In this document: positions 48,201-55,164 of the stretch, piece by piece
Position numbering within the stretch: the first letter of the stretch is position 1
Layout: every line of letters begins with the position of its first letter
Source: Aporrectodea caliginosa
Taxonomy: Eukaryota; Annelida; Clitellata; Crassiclitellata; Lumbricidae
DNA length: 64,000 nucleotides
Assembly: GCA_020284085.1 (NCBI GenBank)
Contig: JACEVL010000498.1
Coordinates: forward strand, 277,001 to 341,000
Direction: 5' to 3'
Notes under the pieces: model-generated
What the model saw: the letters and a program-made list of their open reading frames with translations, nothing else
The model's database searches: none
What the model was told of the DNA's origin: nothing
Translations under genes and position numbers: made by a program

Positions 48201-51200
48201 ATACAATACTAAATATACCTGTAATACAATATGCAATTGCATTTGATATTGCCCTCCTTGCCACTATCTAGTGACCAGGCATCAATTGATGGTGCTTAGC
48301 AATTGTAAGTGAAGGACTTTCTCAAGGCCCACAGAGTAGCCTACCTTGTCATGGGAGGAGGAGGAGGCTTGAGCCCGTACTCTCGCATTACAAGGCACTA
48401 CAAGTATGTAAGTAAGTGAGTATATTCTTTAACGAGAAGCACTAGCAAACGCACAGCACTGTACATGGCAAGCTTAATACATTCAAACAAGCAAAAAAAA
48501 TGTATATATGCAAGCCAAGAATTGAATGAGAGAAGTTATAGTATATCAAGGGGAACACAGGGAGGAAGAGTTAGGGTTAGTCATGCCAGTCAATGGCACC
48601 TATAAGACAACATGGTGTTTGCCATGCATTCCATTTTCTTTTCCAGGTTTTGAGACTTGCCTCCTCACATTTCCTATCAACATCTTCATCGCGTGGCTCT
48701 TCCGCTCAATCCAACCGCGCAAAATCAAGATCTTCAAATGGATAGTGAAACGTCCGACCGCTCCACAAGAACCAACAATCGACGAAGGCGCACGACCGAA
48801 GAAACGCGAGGGCTTCGAGAAGAAGATGCAGACCGGGTTCCAACTCGAGTCGGCCAAGTCGCCGCAGTCCAAGCGAATATCTGAGGCGCTCGCCGCGGCA
48901 CTTCCCCACAAACCCGTCCGCTTGAGCAAGATCAGTTTCCACAGCTGTATCGAAGCGGAACCGCTCTCCGTCAGGAAGAAGAAGCGGAGATATCTTCCGT
49001 GGTGGATGCTGTTCGTTGCGTACTCCCTCGTTCTTACGATTTCTATCATCTGCAGTTTCTTTACAATTCTCTACACGCTTAGTTTTGGATATTCCAAGGC
49101 CTTTCATTGGATGGTCGCATTCCTTGCGTCATTTGTGTACGATCTTCTGATTGGACAGCCGCTTAAGGTCATTGCGCTGGCCATCTTCTTCAGTCTGATC
49201 TTCAAGAAGGCGGATATTGAATGTCCGGAGGATATTGAATTAAGTGAAGGTTGGTGATGATGATCCAGTCTTCTCTATTTTAATCAGTTTGTCAGTCAAG
49301 GCTTTGTTTTCCACATCTGTGGACAACCCCTCTGACTTGACACAGCGCTCAGTTTTTTGTTTGCTACAACCGTCTGTCAAGAAGACGTTTTATAGGCAAT
49401 ATAAGAATATACTTAATTACTTACTTACTTACTTACTTACTTGCTTACTTGCTTACTTGCTTACTTGCTTACTTATTTACTTATTTACTTCAATCAGTCA
49501 ATCACAATGAACTGGTATACAATCGGATGATTGGTGTAACTAGCACAATCAACATTAATTTGTTAACAGGCCAGGAGATCTAAAAGCACATTAAGGCACT
49601 TGTTCAGCTTCTCGTTGAATTCATTTGTCCATGCATCCAGTCATCCAATTCATCCATTTATCTAGTCATCCATTCATCCAAGCCACCAATCAACTGCTCA
49701 TCCAATTCTTTCATTTATCTATCCATCCACTCATCCAATCCATCCAGTAGTCTGTCCATCCATCCATCCATCCATCCATCCATACATCCATCCATCCATC
49801 CATCCATACATCCATCCATACATCCATCCATCCATCCAACTGCGCACCACACTATCTCGCAGACAACATCAGGCCACTATCAGATGATTCCAACAGGACA
49901 CGGCTGCGCTCATCGAAGTCTGCTGATGTTTTCATTCCTGCAACAAAAACTAAAGCGGGCGATCGGGCCTTTCGGGTTGCTGGCCCACGTGCCTGGAACA
50001 GTCTTCCCGCAGCTATTCAGGAAATAAAGAGCTATTATGTTTTTAAAAAACAGTTAAAACTCTACTTGCTCTCAAGCTCTTAGCATAATGTGGTGACAAT
50101 AATATTGACTTTGTGTATGTGTGTAAAGCATCCTAGAAGTAGCTTGCTACTGACGATGCTCTATAAATTGTCGTAATTACAATTACAATTACAATTACAA
50201 TCCATCCATCCATCCATCCATCCACTCACCAGTTTATCCATCCACCTCAGCCATCAGTCCATCCAGAAACTACAATACAAACACTCTATTACAATTACAT
50301 TTACAATTACAAGCAGTATATTCCCATGCTGCTCTCGTACAGGTGACCACAGGGACCTGGAGTTTGCCAAGTACGTGGAAGAGATGCGAGCGGCCAATCC
50401 TCTGTATCGTCCTCCACCGAGCAGTCTCCTCGTTTCAGCGAGGAGACAGAGGGAGATGACACGGAAGATGTATGCCATCGTCATCGAAATAGTTCGCTAC
50501 ATCCTCTTCATGTATCTTGTCATCCTGATAACGTACAGTCAAAGGAACCCAAAGATCTACTGGCTCAACAGATTCCTCCTGCAGACCTTCAAGTTGGACG
50601 CTCTGAAACTGGTCTGTTTCATCAGCCTTGTCACCCTTGTGATGGATGTTAAATTGTGTAATGTAGTGTAATGTAATTGAACATTTATATAGCACCCCTT
50701 CAAGATATCTACTCAGAGGAGGTGCTCTCTGCATTAGCCTAGACGACGTTAAATGTCATTATGAGCGAATATATTACATCAGTTAGCAAAAACAATGCAC
50801 AGTAAGATGAAAGAGTCACCAGTGGTGGGTCCACGCACACACGAGGAACCAGCCAACGGATTCCCGTCGACAGCTGAAGATGGTGTGGTATGTACCTCTT
50901 TGTTACCCAACATTCTGGAAGCTCTGTGGGACAAGGTAGCTGATGGATTAGAGCGCTCGCCTTGTATTAAATGCAGAGTATACGGGTTCGAACTTTTTAT
51001 TATGACTTTGTCATGGCACTGGTTTTGCGTATTGTATTGTATTGTATCTATCAATTTATATAGCGCCTTTCGCAGTGCACACCAATCAGAGGCGCTCAAT
51101 GTCTGTATATCCTGACTTCATTTACACCAGCTGTTAACACTTTACCATTTTACTGTGTTCAACTTCATTTTACCACAAATCTCGTCGTAACCCGGTCCTT

Positions 51201-53460
51201 ACTAAGGCGGCGCCCAAATGCATCATTATATTGAGTTGCACTGTATGACTAAAACTAATCACACTGTTCGTTTCTAGTAGATGTCGAACCAGAGAGATTT
51301 TTGGAACTGGGCGAAAGGCGATCTGATCAAAGCTATCTATGATGACGATGATCCCAATTTCTTGCCCAACAAATTCTCCTACATACTTGGTGCTCCAACA
51401 TTTCGACAGCTTCGACTGCGATCAGGTTGTTACGAACACAGAGTTTGGTTATTTTCAGGTGTAAATAATTAGCATTTGGCTGAATAAATGGATGAAAATG
51501 ATGATGGTGATGATGATGATTATGATTATTATGATTATGATTATGATTATTATTATGATTTTTGAGAATGATCATGAGTGTGATTATGATGATTATGATC
51601 ATGATTATGCTGATGATAATGATGATGGTGGTGGTGGTGATGATGATGGTGGTGAAATGATGATGATAATGATGCTAAGTTACTGATGATAAGAATAATA
51701 GGCTAATAATATTTTTTCTACATTTCTGTACCAGCGTTTATCTGCAGCTATCCAGCGTTTCAATGCAATTCTATCATCCCGTAATAATTTTCCAGCTTTT
51801 GTTTCATTTTCCCTGAATTTGTAAGATTCCGGTTGTCTTGCGCCAAAACCGTTGAGCTCGACGAGATGCACTGCGACGTTTTCGAGGTCGACGGAAGAGA
51901 GACGAGACTTCGTGATGAGCTGGAACCAATCGGTTGACCACACCGGAGTCCACGTCGAGTCACCGGAAGCGACCAAACCGTGGCTCTATTCGCGACAGTC
52001 GGAATACGGAGGAACCACCTGGACAGGTTCGTAATGCGTTCGAGTCAAGGTCGGGTTGACGCTGAAGGTCAAGGTCAGGTTAGCATTTAAGGTTAAAGTC
52101 AGGTTAATGTTTAAGGTTATAAGGTAAGGTTAATGCTTCGGGTAAGGTCAGGTTAACGCTTCAGGTCAAGGTCAGGTTAGCATTTAAGGTCAAGGTCAGG
52201 TTAGCGCTTAAGCTCAGGTTAGTGTTTCAGGTCAAGGTCAGGTTAGTGCTTAAGGTCAAGGTCAGGTTATTGCTTAAGACCAAGGTCAGGTTAGCACTCA
52301 AGGTCAAGGTCAGCTTAGCGCTTAAGGTCAAGGTCAGGCTAGCACTGAAGGTCAAGGTCAGGTTAGCGCTTAAGACCAAGGTCAGTTAATGCTTCAGGTC
52401 AATTTCGTGTCAACGAGTCAGGTCAAGGTCAGGTCACCACTTAAAATCAAGGCCTTGTGAAGAATGCACCATATGTGGAGACATTCACATTCAGAGCTAA
52501 AGACCTGTCTTTTGAAAGCATGGTATGACTGTCATTGAATTACTGAATTCCTGTACACAGCGCACTTCTCATCGGCCTAGACTGAGTTACGGCCGTAGAT
52601 ATACAATCGTCTTCTTTTTATTGTCTCTGATTCAAGTATTGACGCCTGACTAGTGTTGTTTTAGTTTTGCCTTGAGTTTTAGTTTTAGTTATTATTAGTT
52701 TCACATGCTAGGTGTTTTAGTTATTATTAGTTTTAGTTATTTCGCCAGTTTTAGTTTTAGTTATAGTTTTAGTTAATAGAAACTGACACTTCCTCGTTTC
52801 AGTTTTAGTTTCTTCAGTTTTAGTTTTAGTTTTAGTTTCAGTTATTTGTTCACTGATATTTAGCCGACAACAATGTATATCAAATTACTGCCAATAGGCA
52901 ATAGCAACCATTATTCTTACAGTATGACAACATGCCGTTTATCATACATGATATAATGTCCCTTTAATGATTAGTGTGGTAAAAATTTCCTGTTGAGCTT
53001 TATGTGATTGGCCCGATTTTCGCTGCTATGTACAAAAACATTGAATATTCAAGGACGCTAGGTTTTCGTTGTGTGTTTTCGTTAAGTTTTCGTTAGATGT
53101 TTTAGTTATTATTAGTTTTGACCGTTTTAGTTTCAGTTATCGTTTTTGGCTGGCTCCGCGAGTTTTAGTTATTATTAGTTTTAGTTATTTCACCAAGTTT
53201 TAGGTTTAGTTTTAGTTTCAGTTAACTATAACCCTGAGTTTTCGTTAACGAAGGTTTTCGTTTTAGTTTTAGTTAACGAAAACAACACTACGCCTGACAC
53301 GTAACTCTCATAATTATAATTCATTCCATGTTATATTTAACATCATCATCATCATCATTCATACGTACATTCATTGGGAAATTTATATAGCGCACTTTCA
53401 AGGAAACTACTCAGAGGCACTCCCGACTCCAACGTGCCCAAATGTTCATCATCATCATGG

Positions 53461-53530
<70 letters not shown>

Positions 53531-55164
53531 TGTTATCATCATACAGTAACGATGTTTTTGTGTTAATTCCAGGAGTTGTCTCTTCCTACGGTCCTGGGGG
53601 CTACGTCGCCAATTTTAGCAAGACACCAAATGCCACCACTAACCTCCTCAATGATCTCGAAGCCCGTGACTGGATAGACAGCCACACCGCGGCCATCATT
53701 TTCGAACTGTACGCTTTCGCCCCGAACGTAAACCTCATATCCGAGGTGACTTTCCTCATCGAGTTCCCTCCATTTGGCGGACTCCTCGTTTCGAAATCAA
53801 TAACCAGCATTAAGCTCTACCACTACATAAGCGGAATGCACATCTTTGCTCTTGTTCTGGAGTCGGTCTTTATCGTCTACACCGTCTATTTCCTCATCCG
53901 AGAAATCGAGAACATCTCGAGAGAGAGGAAGGGATATTTCCTCAAAGTCTGGCACATCTTTGATGTCGCGACGCTGGTCGTGTCGATAGCCGCCATCATC
54001 CTTTTCGTCGTCAACTACCTGGAATCGTCGATGATGATGCAGGTGTATGGTTCGACGCGAGCGATCCAGTTCCACAGGATGTTCCAGGTGGGGTACTTCA
54101 TCGACTTCCTCATGGGAATGCTCATCTGCCTCGGCATGGTCAAGTTCCTGCATCTTCTCCGGTTCAATCCCCTCATATACAAGTTCGGATACGTGTTTCG
54201 AAGCATCGGGACAAAGATTCTCATGTTCTGCCTGGTCATGCTCTGCATCATGATTGCCTTCAGCGGACTCTTGTTCCTCCTGACGCGCGGTCAGGTCAGG
54301 CCGTTCAAGAGCATGACCGAGTCTCTTTCCACCCACTACCGAGCCATCCTTGGGTTCTTCGACTACGTTCCGGTGCGGGACTTCGACTCCTTCTGGATTC
54401 CGTCTCTGTATATTGGCTACTCGTTCGTCGCGACGTACTGCCTGTATAGTCTGATGATCGCCATGTTTCTGCACGGACTTCACGAGGTCTCGCGGCGACT
54501 TCTGCCCAACGAGGAGACTGCCCTGTTGTGGGTTCTTATTGGGAAGATCAAGGACTGGTTCGGTATTAAGGAGGAGATCGGGAAGGATGGCCCACCCGAT
54601 GAGAGAGATCCGAATGGGTATGATGGTGTGGAGGAACAGGGAGATTTGCAAGGCGACCAAGCGACGTCCCCGGCTGAGGGTGCCGATGCGCTTGCGGAGA
54701 CGGGGACCGATTCGAGCGCTTTAGAGGGTACCAATGCCGCGTCTGAAGGTGCTCAGGGGACCAGTGCCGAATCCAGTTCAGCTCAAGGTGCGGACACGGC
54801 ATCCGGAGCGGTTCAGAGTACTCCGACTGAGTCCAGTCAAGGCGAAACTGCCAAGAGCGCATCTCTCCGTGGTACTGCCTCCTACGTAGTGAAAGGTGCC
54901 AGTACCACATCGGGTGGTCCTTCGAGTACCGATGCAGTTCAGAGCACCAGTCCAGTTCAAGGAACCAACGCCAAATCCAGTGCAGGTCCTAGTAGCAGTG
55001 CTGAACCCACCATGGTTCAGGGAGCCAGCGCAGCAACCGATGCAACTCAGAGAATGTCCAGTGCAGTTCAGAACACGAGTTCAACACCCACGGAAGATGA
55101 GCGCAAGAAGATTTCTCCCAGGAACAAACCAGACAGTGCGTCGAACCAGCCGGCCACGAAATAG
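16706..55164 (+). CDS. Polycystin-1-like receptor-channel with fucolectin, REJ, GPS, PLAT and channel domains
   Basis: Coding exons: 16706-16766, 17634-17849, 18343-18561, 20270-20983, 21459-21668, 22124-22269, 22894-23076, 23934-24175, 25129-25201, 25603-25881, 26433-26857, 27419-27632, 28231-28461, 29559-29679, 30056-30215, 30857-31030, 47796-48004, 48647-49249, 50343-50611, 51281-51425, 51826-52026, 53573-55164. They total 6,687 nt (2,228 residues) with every phase matching. Residues: 1-20 signal peptide; about 21-165 fucolectin-like domain; about 166-290 PKD-like; about 290-780 REJ; then GAIN; GPS ending HLS at 1010-1012; TM1 1042-1061; PLAT about 1072-1220; ten more membrane segments; low-complexity tail from about 2030. 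This matches the PC1/PKD1L/REJ family (11 TM). It is shorter than human PC1 (about 4,300) because LRR, WSC, C-lectin and most PKD repeats are absent. I infer a ciliary or plasma-membrane role. The ortholog is unresolved, so I give no symbol. Confidence 0.92.
16845..16935. repeat. (ATC)n microsatellite
   Basis: About 90 bp of near-perfect ATC triplets in the first visible intron of the polycystin-like gene. Confidence 0.9.
17400..17632 (+). mobile_element. SINE family B, 5'-truncated, abutting an exon
   Basis: Contains 'cagaaatttgttttgatttctgctccacc', 'gagtacactggccgtacactgtc', 'ctaagaaaatgaagttgctaac', 'cccatggctgcg' and the pyrimidine-rich end 'gggactgtttttcttctcttctt'. The end leads directly into the acceptor AG at 17632-17633 of the lectin-domain exon. 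Confidence 0.8.
17634..18561 (+). CDS. Fucolectin/F5-8C-like lectin domain (two exons)
   Basis: Exons 17634-17849 and 18343-18561 encode residues 21-165. Motifs: [12 protein letters not shown] opening; GHGNDGRDG (the usual Ca-site/DGN region); [43 protein letters not shown] at the end. NVALxxPxxQSS...NPWW.VDLG...GRYV...L.LCEVEVYG is the eel-fucolectin/tachylectin-4 (FTP) signature. The domain follows the signal peptide directly, so it forms the extracellular tip of the receptor. Ligand specificity cannot be judged from sequence. Confidence 0.87.
18594..19137. mobile_element. hAT-type MITE, 544 bp, with 8-bp target duplication
   Basis: Terminal inverted repeats CAGTGTGATTCTC and GAGAATCACACTG match over 13 bp. 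The element is flanked by identical 8-bp copies 'cagtctat' (18586-18593 and 19138-19145). CAGTG termini and 8-bp duplications are hallmarks of hAT transposons. Inside are subterminal (ataact)n blocks on both arms and no transposase ORF, so it is non-autonomous. It sits 33 bp after the donor of the second lectin exon. Confidence 0.92.
19170..19400 (+). mobile_element. SINE family A copy with long (AAT)n tail
   Basis: Well-preserved copy: 'gccaattggttagagtgctc' head, 'gggttccagcctcc' B-box region, 'gagcaagtctttcactcacaattgctcagc', 'gatagtggcacttaataaatgc', then about 60 bp of (ata)n. The tail confirms microsatellite-type 3' ends for this family. Confidence 0.88.
19750..19955 (+). mobile_element. 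LINE 3' end with (AATG)n tail
   Basis: One frame encodes [18 protein letters not shown], the CR1/L2-like ORF2 ending. 'gggagcgctcctgagtag..cttgaaggggcgctatataaat' and 'gaatgaatgaatg' follow. Confidence 0.78.
20270..26857 (+). CDS. PKD-like segment, REJ module and GAIN-A region exons
   Basis: Eight exons. The first (238 residues) opens with a sequence resembling a degenerate PKD beta-sandwich ([14 protein letters not shown]...VAVEVDFG). It then enters [38 protein letters not shown], and in the next exon [21 protein letters not shown]. Helical stretches follow ([58 protein letters not shown]), then [18 protein letters not shown], typical of the region before a GPS. Several N-glycosylation sequons (NMS, NLS, NIS, NAT) are present. 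Confidence 0.82.
21861..22008. mobile_element. Short palindromic hAT-like MITE, 148 bp
   Basis: The ends TGGAGATGGGCA and (reverse complement) CAGAGGTGGGTA form imperfect inverted repeats. The interior is a string of inverted 'taatcgatta' motifs. The flanks are gtaagtat and gtaagcat, an 8-bp duplication with one mismatch. Transposase is absent. Confidence 0.7.
22610..22780. repeat. (TTA)n, (ATC)n and (ACC)n microsatellite cluster
   Basis: Adjacent triplet runs in an intron, including about 13 ACC units at 22736-22778. Confidence 0.85.
23320..23385 (-). mobile_element. LINE 3' tail fragment (minus)
   Basis: In reverse orientation it matches the untranslated tail at 50125-50175: 'gcatcctagaagtagcttgctac' followed by '(aattac)n'. 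Only the tail remains. Confidence 0.7.
23490..23800. repeat. Degenerate repeat based on (attgtaattgtaatg)
   Basis: About 300 bp of 'attgtaattg(c/t)aatgaa' related units with a higher-order period (a near-duplicated block 'taattaaattgtaattgcaatgaaattgtagctg'). Likely expanded from a LINE (aattac)n tail. Confidence 0.75.
24300..24660. mobile_element. Probable DNA-transposon fragment
   Basis: Begins 'caggggcgtagccagaatttt', a terminal-repeat-like sequence, followed by a G-rich stretch. No second end is recognised. The bases on each side repeat the 3' end of the exon ending at 24175 ('gat(a/g)tcagtcggtaatg'). Confidence 0.4.
24735..25005 (+). mobile_element. SINE family B copy
   Basis: Near full-length: tRNA-like head ('gttgctggactgataacc..ggttcaaatgc'), the paired 'cagaaat..atttctg', 'gagtacactgaccgcacac', 'ctaagaaaaatgaagtcactg', 'cccatggctgcc' and a pyrimidine-rich end. 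Lies in an intron. Confidence 0.8.
25235..25480. repeat. (ATC/GTC)n then (ATAT)n microsatellites
   Basis: A triplet run at 25237-25320 is followed by a tata/tgta-rich stretch to about 25480. Short ORFs across it are chance products of the repeat. Confidence 0.85.
26222..26325. repeat. (ATC/GTC)n microsatellite
   Basis: About 100 bp of ATC and GTC triplets in an intron. Confidence 0.85.
27419..28461 (+). CDS. GPS autoproteolysis motif and first transmembrane segment
   Basis: Exons 27419-27632 and 28231-28461. The first ends [17 protein letters not shown] and the second continues [18 protein letters not shown]. Together this is a complete GPS: C-x2-W...W-S-x2-G-C...C-x-C-x-H-L-S. The four cysteines, both tryptophans and the HL/S cleavage tripeptide (1010-1012) are all present, so self-cleavage is expected. 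TM1 ([21 protein letters not shown]) follows, then a charged cytosolic start [10 protein letters not shown]. Confidence 0.92.
27990..28205. repeat. (TTGA)n microsatellite, with LINE tail
   Basis: The LINE-tail motif 'ctcaaaggggcgctatataag' (27965-27990) leads into over 200 bp of ttga/ctga quadruplets. It ends 25 bp before the acceptor of the GPS/TM1 exon at 28231. Confidence 0.85.
28920..29200 (-). mobile_element. SINE family B copy (minus orientation)
   Basis: Reverse copy with all family blocks from the pyrimidine-rich end ('agtagtccctta') to the tRNA-like head (near 29190). Confidence 0.8.
29215..29405 (+). mobile_element. SINE family A copy
   Basis: Near-complete: 'gccgattggttaaaacactcgcc', 'gggttcgatcctcc', 'gacggttactgtgtaggga', 'gagcaagtccttcactcacaatt', 'gataatggcgcttaataaatgcataa'. 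It lies immediately next to the SINE B copy. Confidence 0.85.
29559..31030 (+). CDS. PLAT/LH2 domain exons
   Basis: Exons 29559-29679, 30056-30215 and 30857-31030. The encoded [62 protein letters not shown] and [12 protein letters not shown] follow the PLAT pattern (Y.V.V.TG...GAGT...V.I.L.G....F....F.......G....I.VWHDN.G..P.W.L). PLAT lies in the first cytosolic loop of polycystin-1 proteins and binds lipid. The third exon is the last before the 16.8-kb repeat-filled intron. Confidence 0.92.
29785..29980. repeat. (ATT)n and (CTG)n microsatellites
   Basis: About 110 bp of tta/att units followed by a short ctg/act run within a PLAT-domain intron. Confidence 0.88.
30310..30565. repeat. Two short tandem repeats
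   Basis: Units of 'gttatagtagttt(a/g)tggattt' (about 30315-30435) are followed by units of 'cacatttctgtacttttga' (about 30465-30560), a few copies each. Confidence 0.75.
31132..31318. repeat. Purine-rich (GAAGAAATA)n stretch
   Basis: About 190 bp of gaagaaatag-like units, almost pure purine on the plus strand, at the start of the giant intron. Confidence 0.85.
31319..38020. repeat. 13-bp satellite array 1, heterogeneous
   Basis: About 6.7 kb of the 13-bp unit 'caataactctttt', roughly 500 copies, with many 12-, 14- and 11-bp variants and C-tract or T-tract changes. From about 36,600 rightwards the units break down and mix with non-repeat sequence. All frames contain stops, so it is non-coding. 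It lies in the polycystin-like gene intron. Confidence 0.95.
38505..39035. repeat. 23-bp minisatellite in the AP-1 mu fragment
   Basis: About 22 copies of a unit like 'gaattaccttgtcaagtaat' plus 'tat', with C/T and A/G variants, in the intron between the last two mu exons. Several units contain gtaagt-like sequences. Confidence 0.88.
39360..39840. repeat. Diverged 'cattaatgatgta' repeats and a LINE tail
   Basis: Imperfect copies of (a)cattaatgatgt(a) are scattered through this mu intron. 39530-39600 carries a LINE-tail motif ('gattggtgtgcactgtgagaggcgctttataaat') with (ataca)n. Confidence 0.6.
41920..42330. repeat. (TATG)n and (ATAC)n microsatellite
   Basis: About 400 bp of tatg, then tatac/tacat units. 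The Tyr/Ile-rich ORFs it generates are artefacts. Confidence 0.95.
42332..42774 (+). mobile_element. Long terminal repeat of an LTR retrotransposon
   Basis: Starts TGTTAGGATCCC and ends CCCGCAACA, i.e. 5'-TG...CA-3'. A TATATAAG box lies at about 42429. Two bases after the end comes 'tgagggctcgcgggat', similar in form to the GGGGGCTCG..CGGGAT primer-binding region of retroviruses. No gag/pol and no second LTR are seen. About 155 bp downstream the sequence turns into 13-bp satellite array 2. Confidence 0.65.
42931..47544. repeat. 13-bp satellite array 2, highly homogeneous
   Basis: About 4.6 kb (roughly 350 copies) of the same 13-bp unit as array 1, same orientation, with very few deviating units. 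Non-coding in all frames. It ends about 250 bp before the acceptor of the exon at 47796. Confidence 0.96.
47545..47795. other. Unique sequence between array 2 and the next exon
   Basis: No repeat or gene is recognised. It contains one small inverted motif ('acccattcaaatgggt') and supplies the acceptor 'gttattcgttctcag'. Confidence 0.5.
47796..50611 (+). CDS. Middle membrane segments of the polycystin-like protein
   Basis: Exons 47796-48004, 48647-49249 and 50343-50611. Hydrophobic spans include [71 protein letters not shown] and [34 protein letters not shown] matches the QPLKV motif of PC1/PC2 proteins. The loop between the second and third spans is basic and Ser/Pro-rich (about residues 1390-1470). 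Confidence 0.9.
48075..48480 (-). mobile_element. Two SINE family A fragments and a LINE tail (minus)
   Basis: 48085-48175 and 48255-48410 both carry the reverse of the SINE A body ('gagcaattgt(a/g)ag(c/t)gaaggact'). 48410-48480 is the reverse of the LINE tail at 55855-55945 ('attaagcttgccatgtacag', 'cttctcg', then (actt)n). Confidence 0.72.
49415..49500. repeat. (ACTT)n microsatellite
   Basis: Tetranucleotide run with 'gcttactt' variants. Confidence 0.85.
49620..49840. repeat. (CATC)n microsatellite
   Basis: Diverged catc units becoming near-perfect at 49755-49840. Confidence 0.85.
49850..50260 (+). mobile_element. LINE 3' end with (AATTAC)n tail
   Basis: Clear ORF2 C-terminus: [20 protein letters not shown], then [20 protein letters not shown] and a VFKKQLK..L end. 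A 3' UTR ('cctagaagtagcttgctactgacgatgctctataaat') and (aattac)n follow. Best-preserved LINE end in the window. Confidence 0.88.
50930..51000 (+). mobile_element. SINE family A head fragment
   Basis: 'tagctgatggattagagcgctcgcc' and 'gggttcgaac' match the tRNA-like head. The body is missing. Confidence 0.55.
51035..51105 (-). mobile_element. LINE tail fragment (minus)
   Basis: Reverse of 'gagcgcctctgattggtgtgcactgcgaaaggcgctatataaat' with a (tacaa)n-type tail. The same tail is found at 3845-3915 (minus) and 39530-39600 (plus). Confidence 0.65.
51281..55164 (+). CDS. Polycystin (TOP) domain, channel and cytosolic tail
   Basis: Exons 51281-51425, 51826-52026 and 53573-55164. The extracellular polycystin domain has [25 protein letters not shown] and [18 protein letters not shown]2-S6 lie in the last exon, e.g. 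[20 protein letters not shown] and [20 protein letters not shown]. The pore stretch reads RAILGFFDY (LGFFDY 1958-1963), where PC2 channels have LGD. After S6 there is no EF-hand or coiled coil. About 200 residues of Ser/Thr/Ala/Gly/Gln-rich sequence follow, with irregular VQGTSA-like repeats, to TAG at 55162. The (TCA)n before 53573 is intronic. Confidence 0.9.
51490..51680. repeat. (ATG)n microsatellite
   Basis: About 190 bp of atg/att/gat-rich sequence in an intron. Confidence 0.85.
52035..52460. repeat. Minisatellite rich in TCAAGGTCA
   Basis: About 16 diverged units of roughly 25 bp ('ggtcaaggtcaggttagcgcttaa'). About nine contain the exact nonamer TCAAGGTCA. Located in the intron before the last exon. 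Confidence 0.85.
52651..53290. mobile_element. hAT-type MITE, 640 bp, with 8-bp target duplication
   Basis: Ends TAGTGTTGTTTT and AAAACAACACTA are perfect 12-bp inverted repeats. The element is flanked by identical 'cgcctgac' (52643-52650 and 53291-53298). Internal (tttagt)n blocks and no ORF. Different termini but the same design as the element at 18594-19137. Confidence 0.92.
53348..53535. repeat. LINE tail and (TCA)n microsatellite before the last exon
   Basis: 53385-53430 resembles the LINE tail ('atttatatagcgcactttcaaggaaactactcagaggc', reverse). (tca)n runs from 53448 to 53530. The frame is open through the repeat into the last exon, but a good acceptor lies at 53571-53572. Confidence 0.8.

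Noticed and set aside
53797..54660. 287-aa ORF on the minus strand
   Set aside because: It is the antisense shadow of the polycystin channel exon; composition (Asp/Glu/His-rich) and lack of splice context fit a mirror frame.
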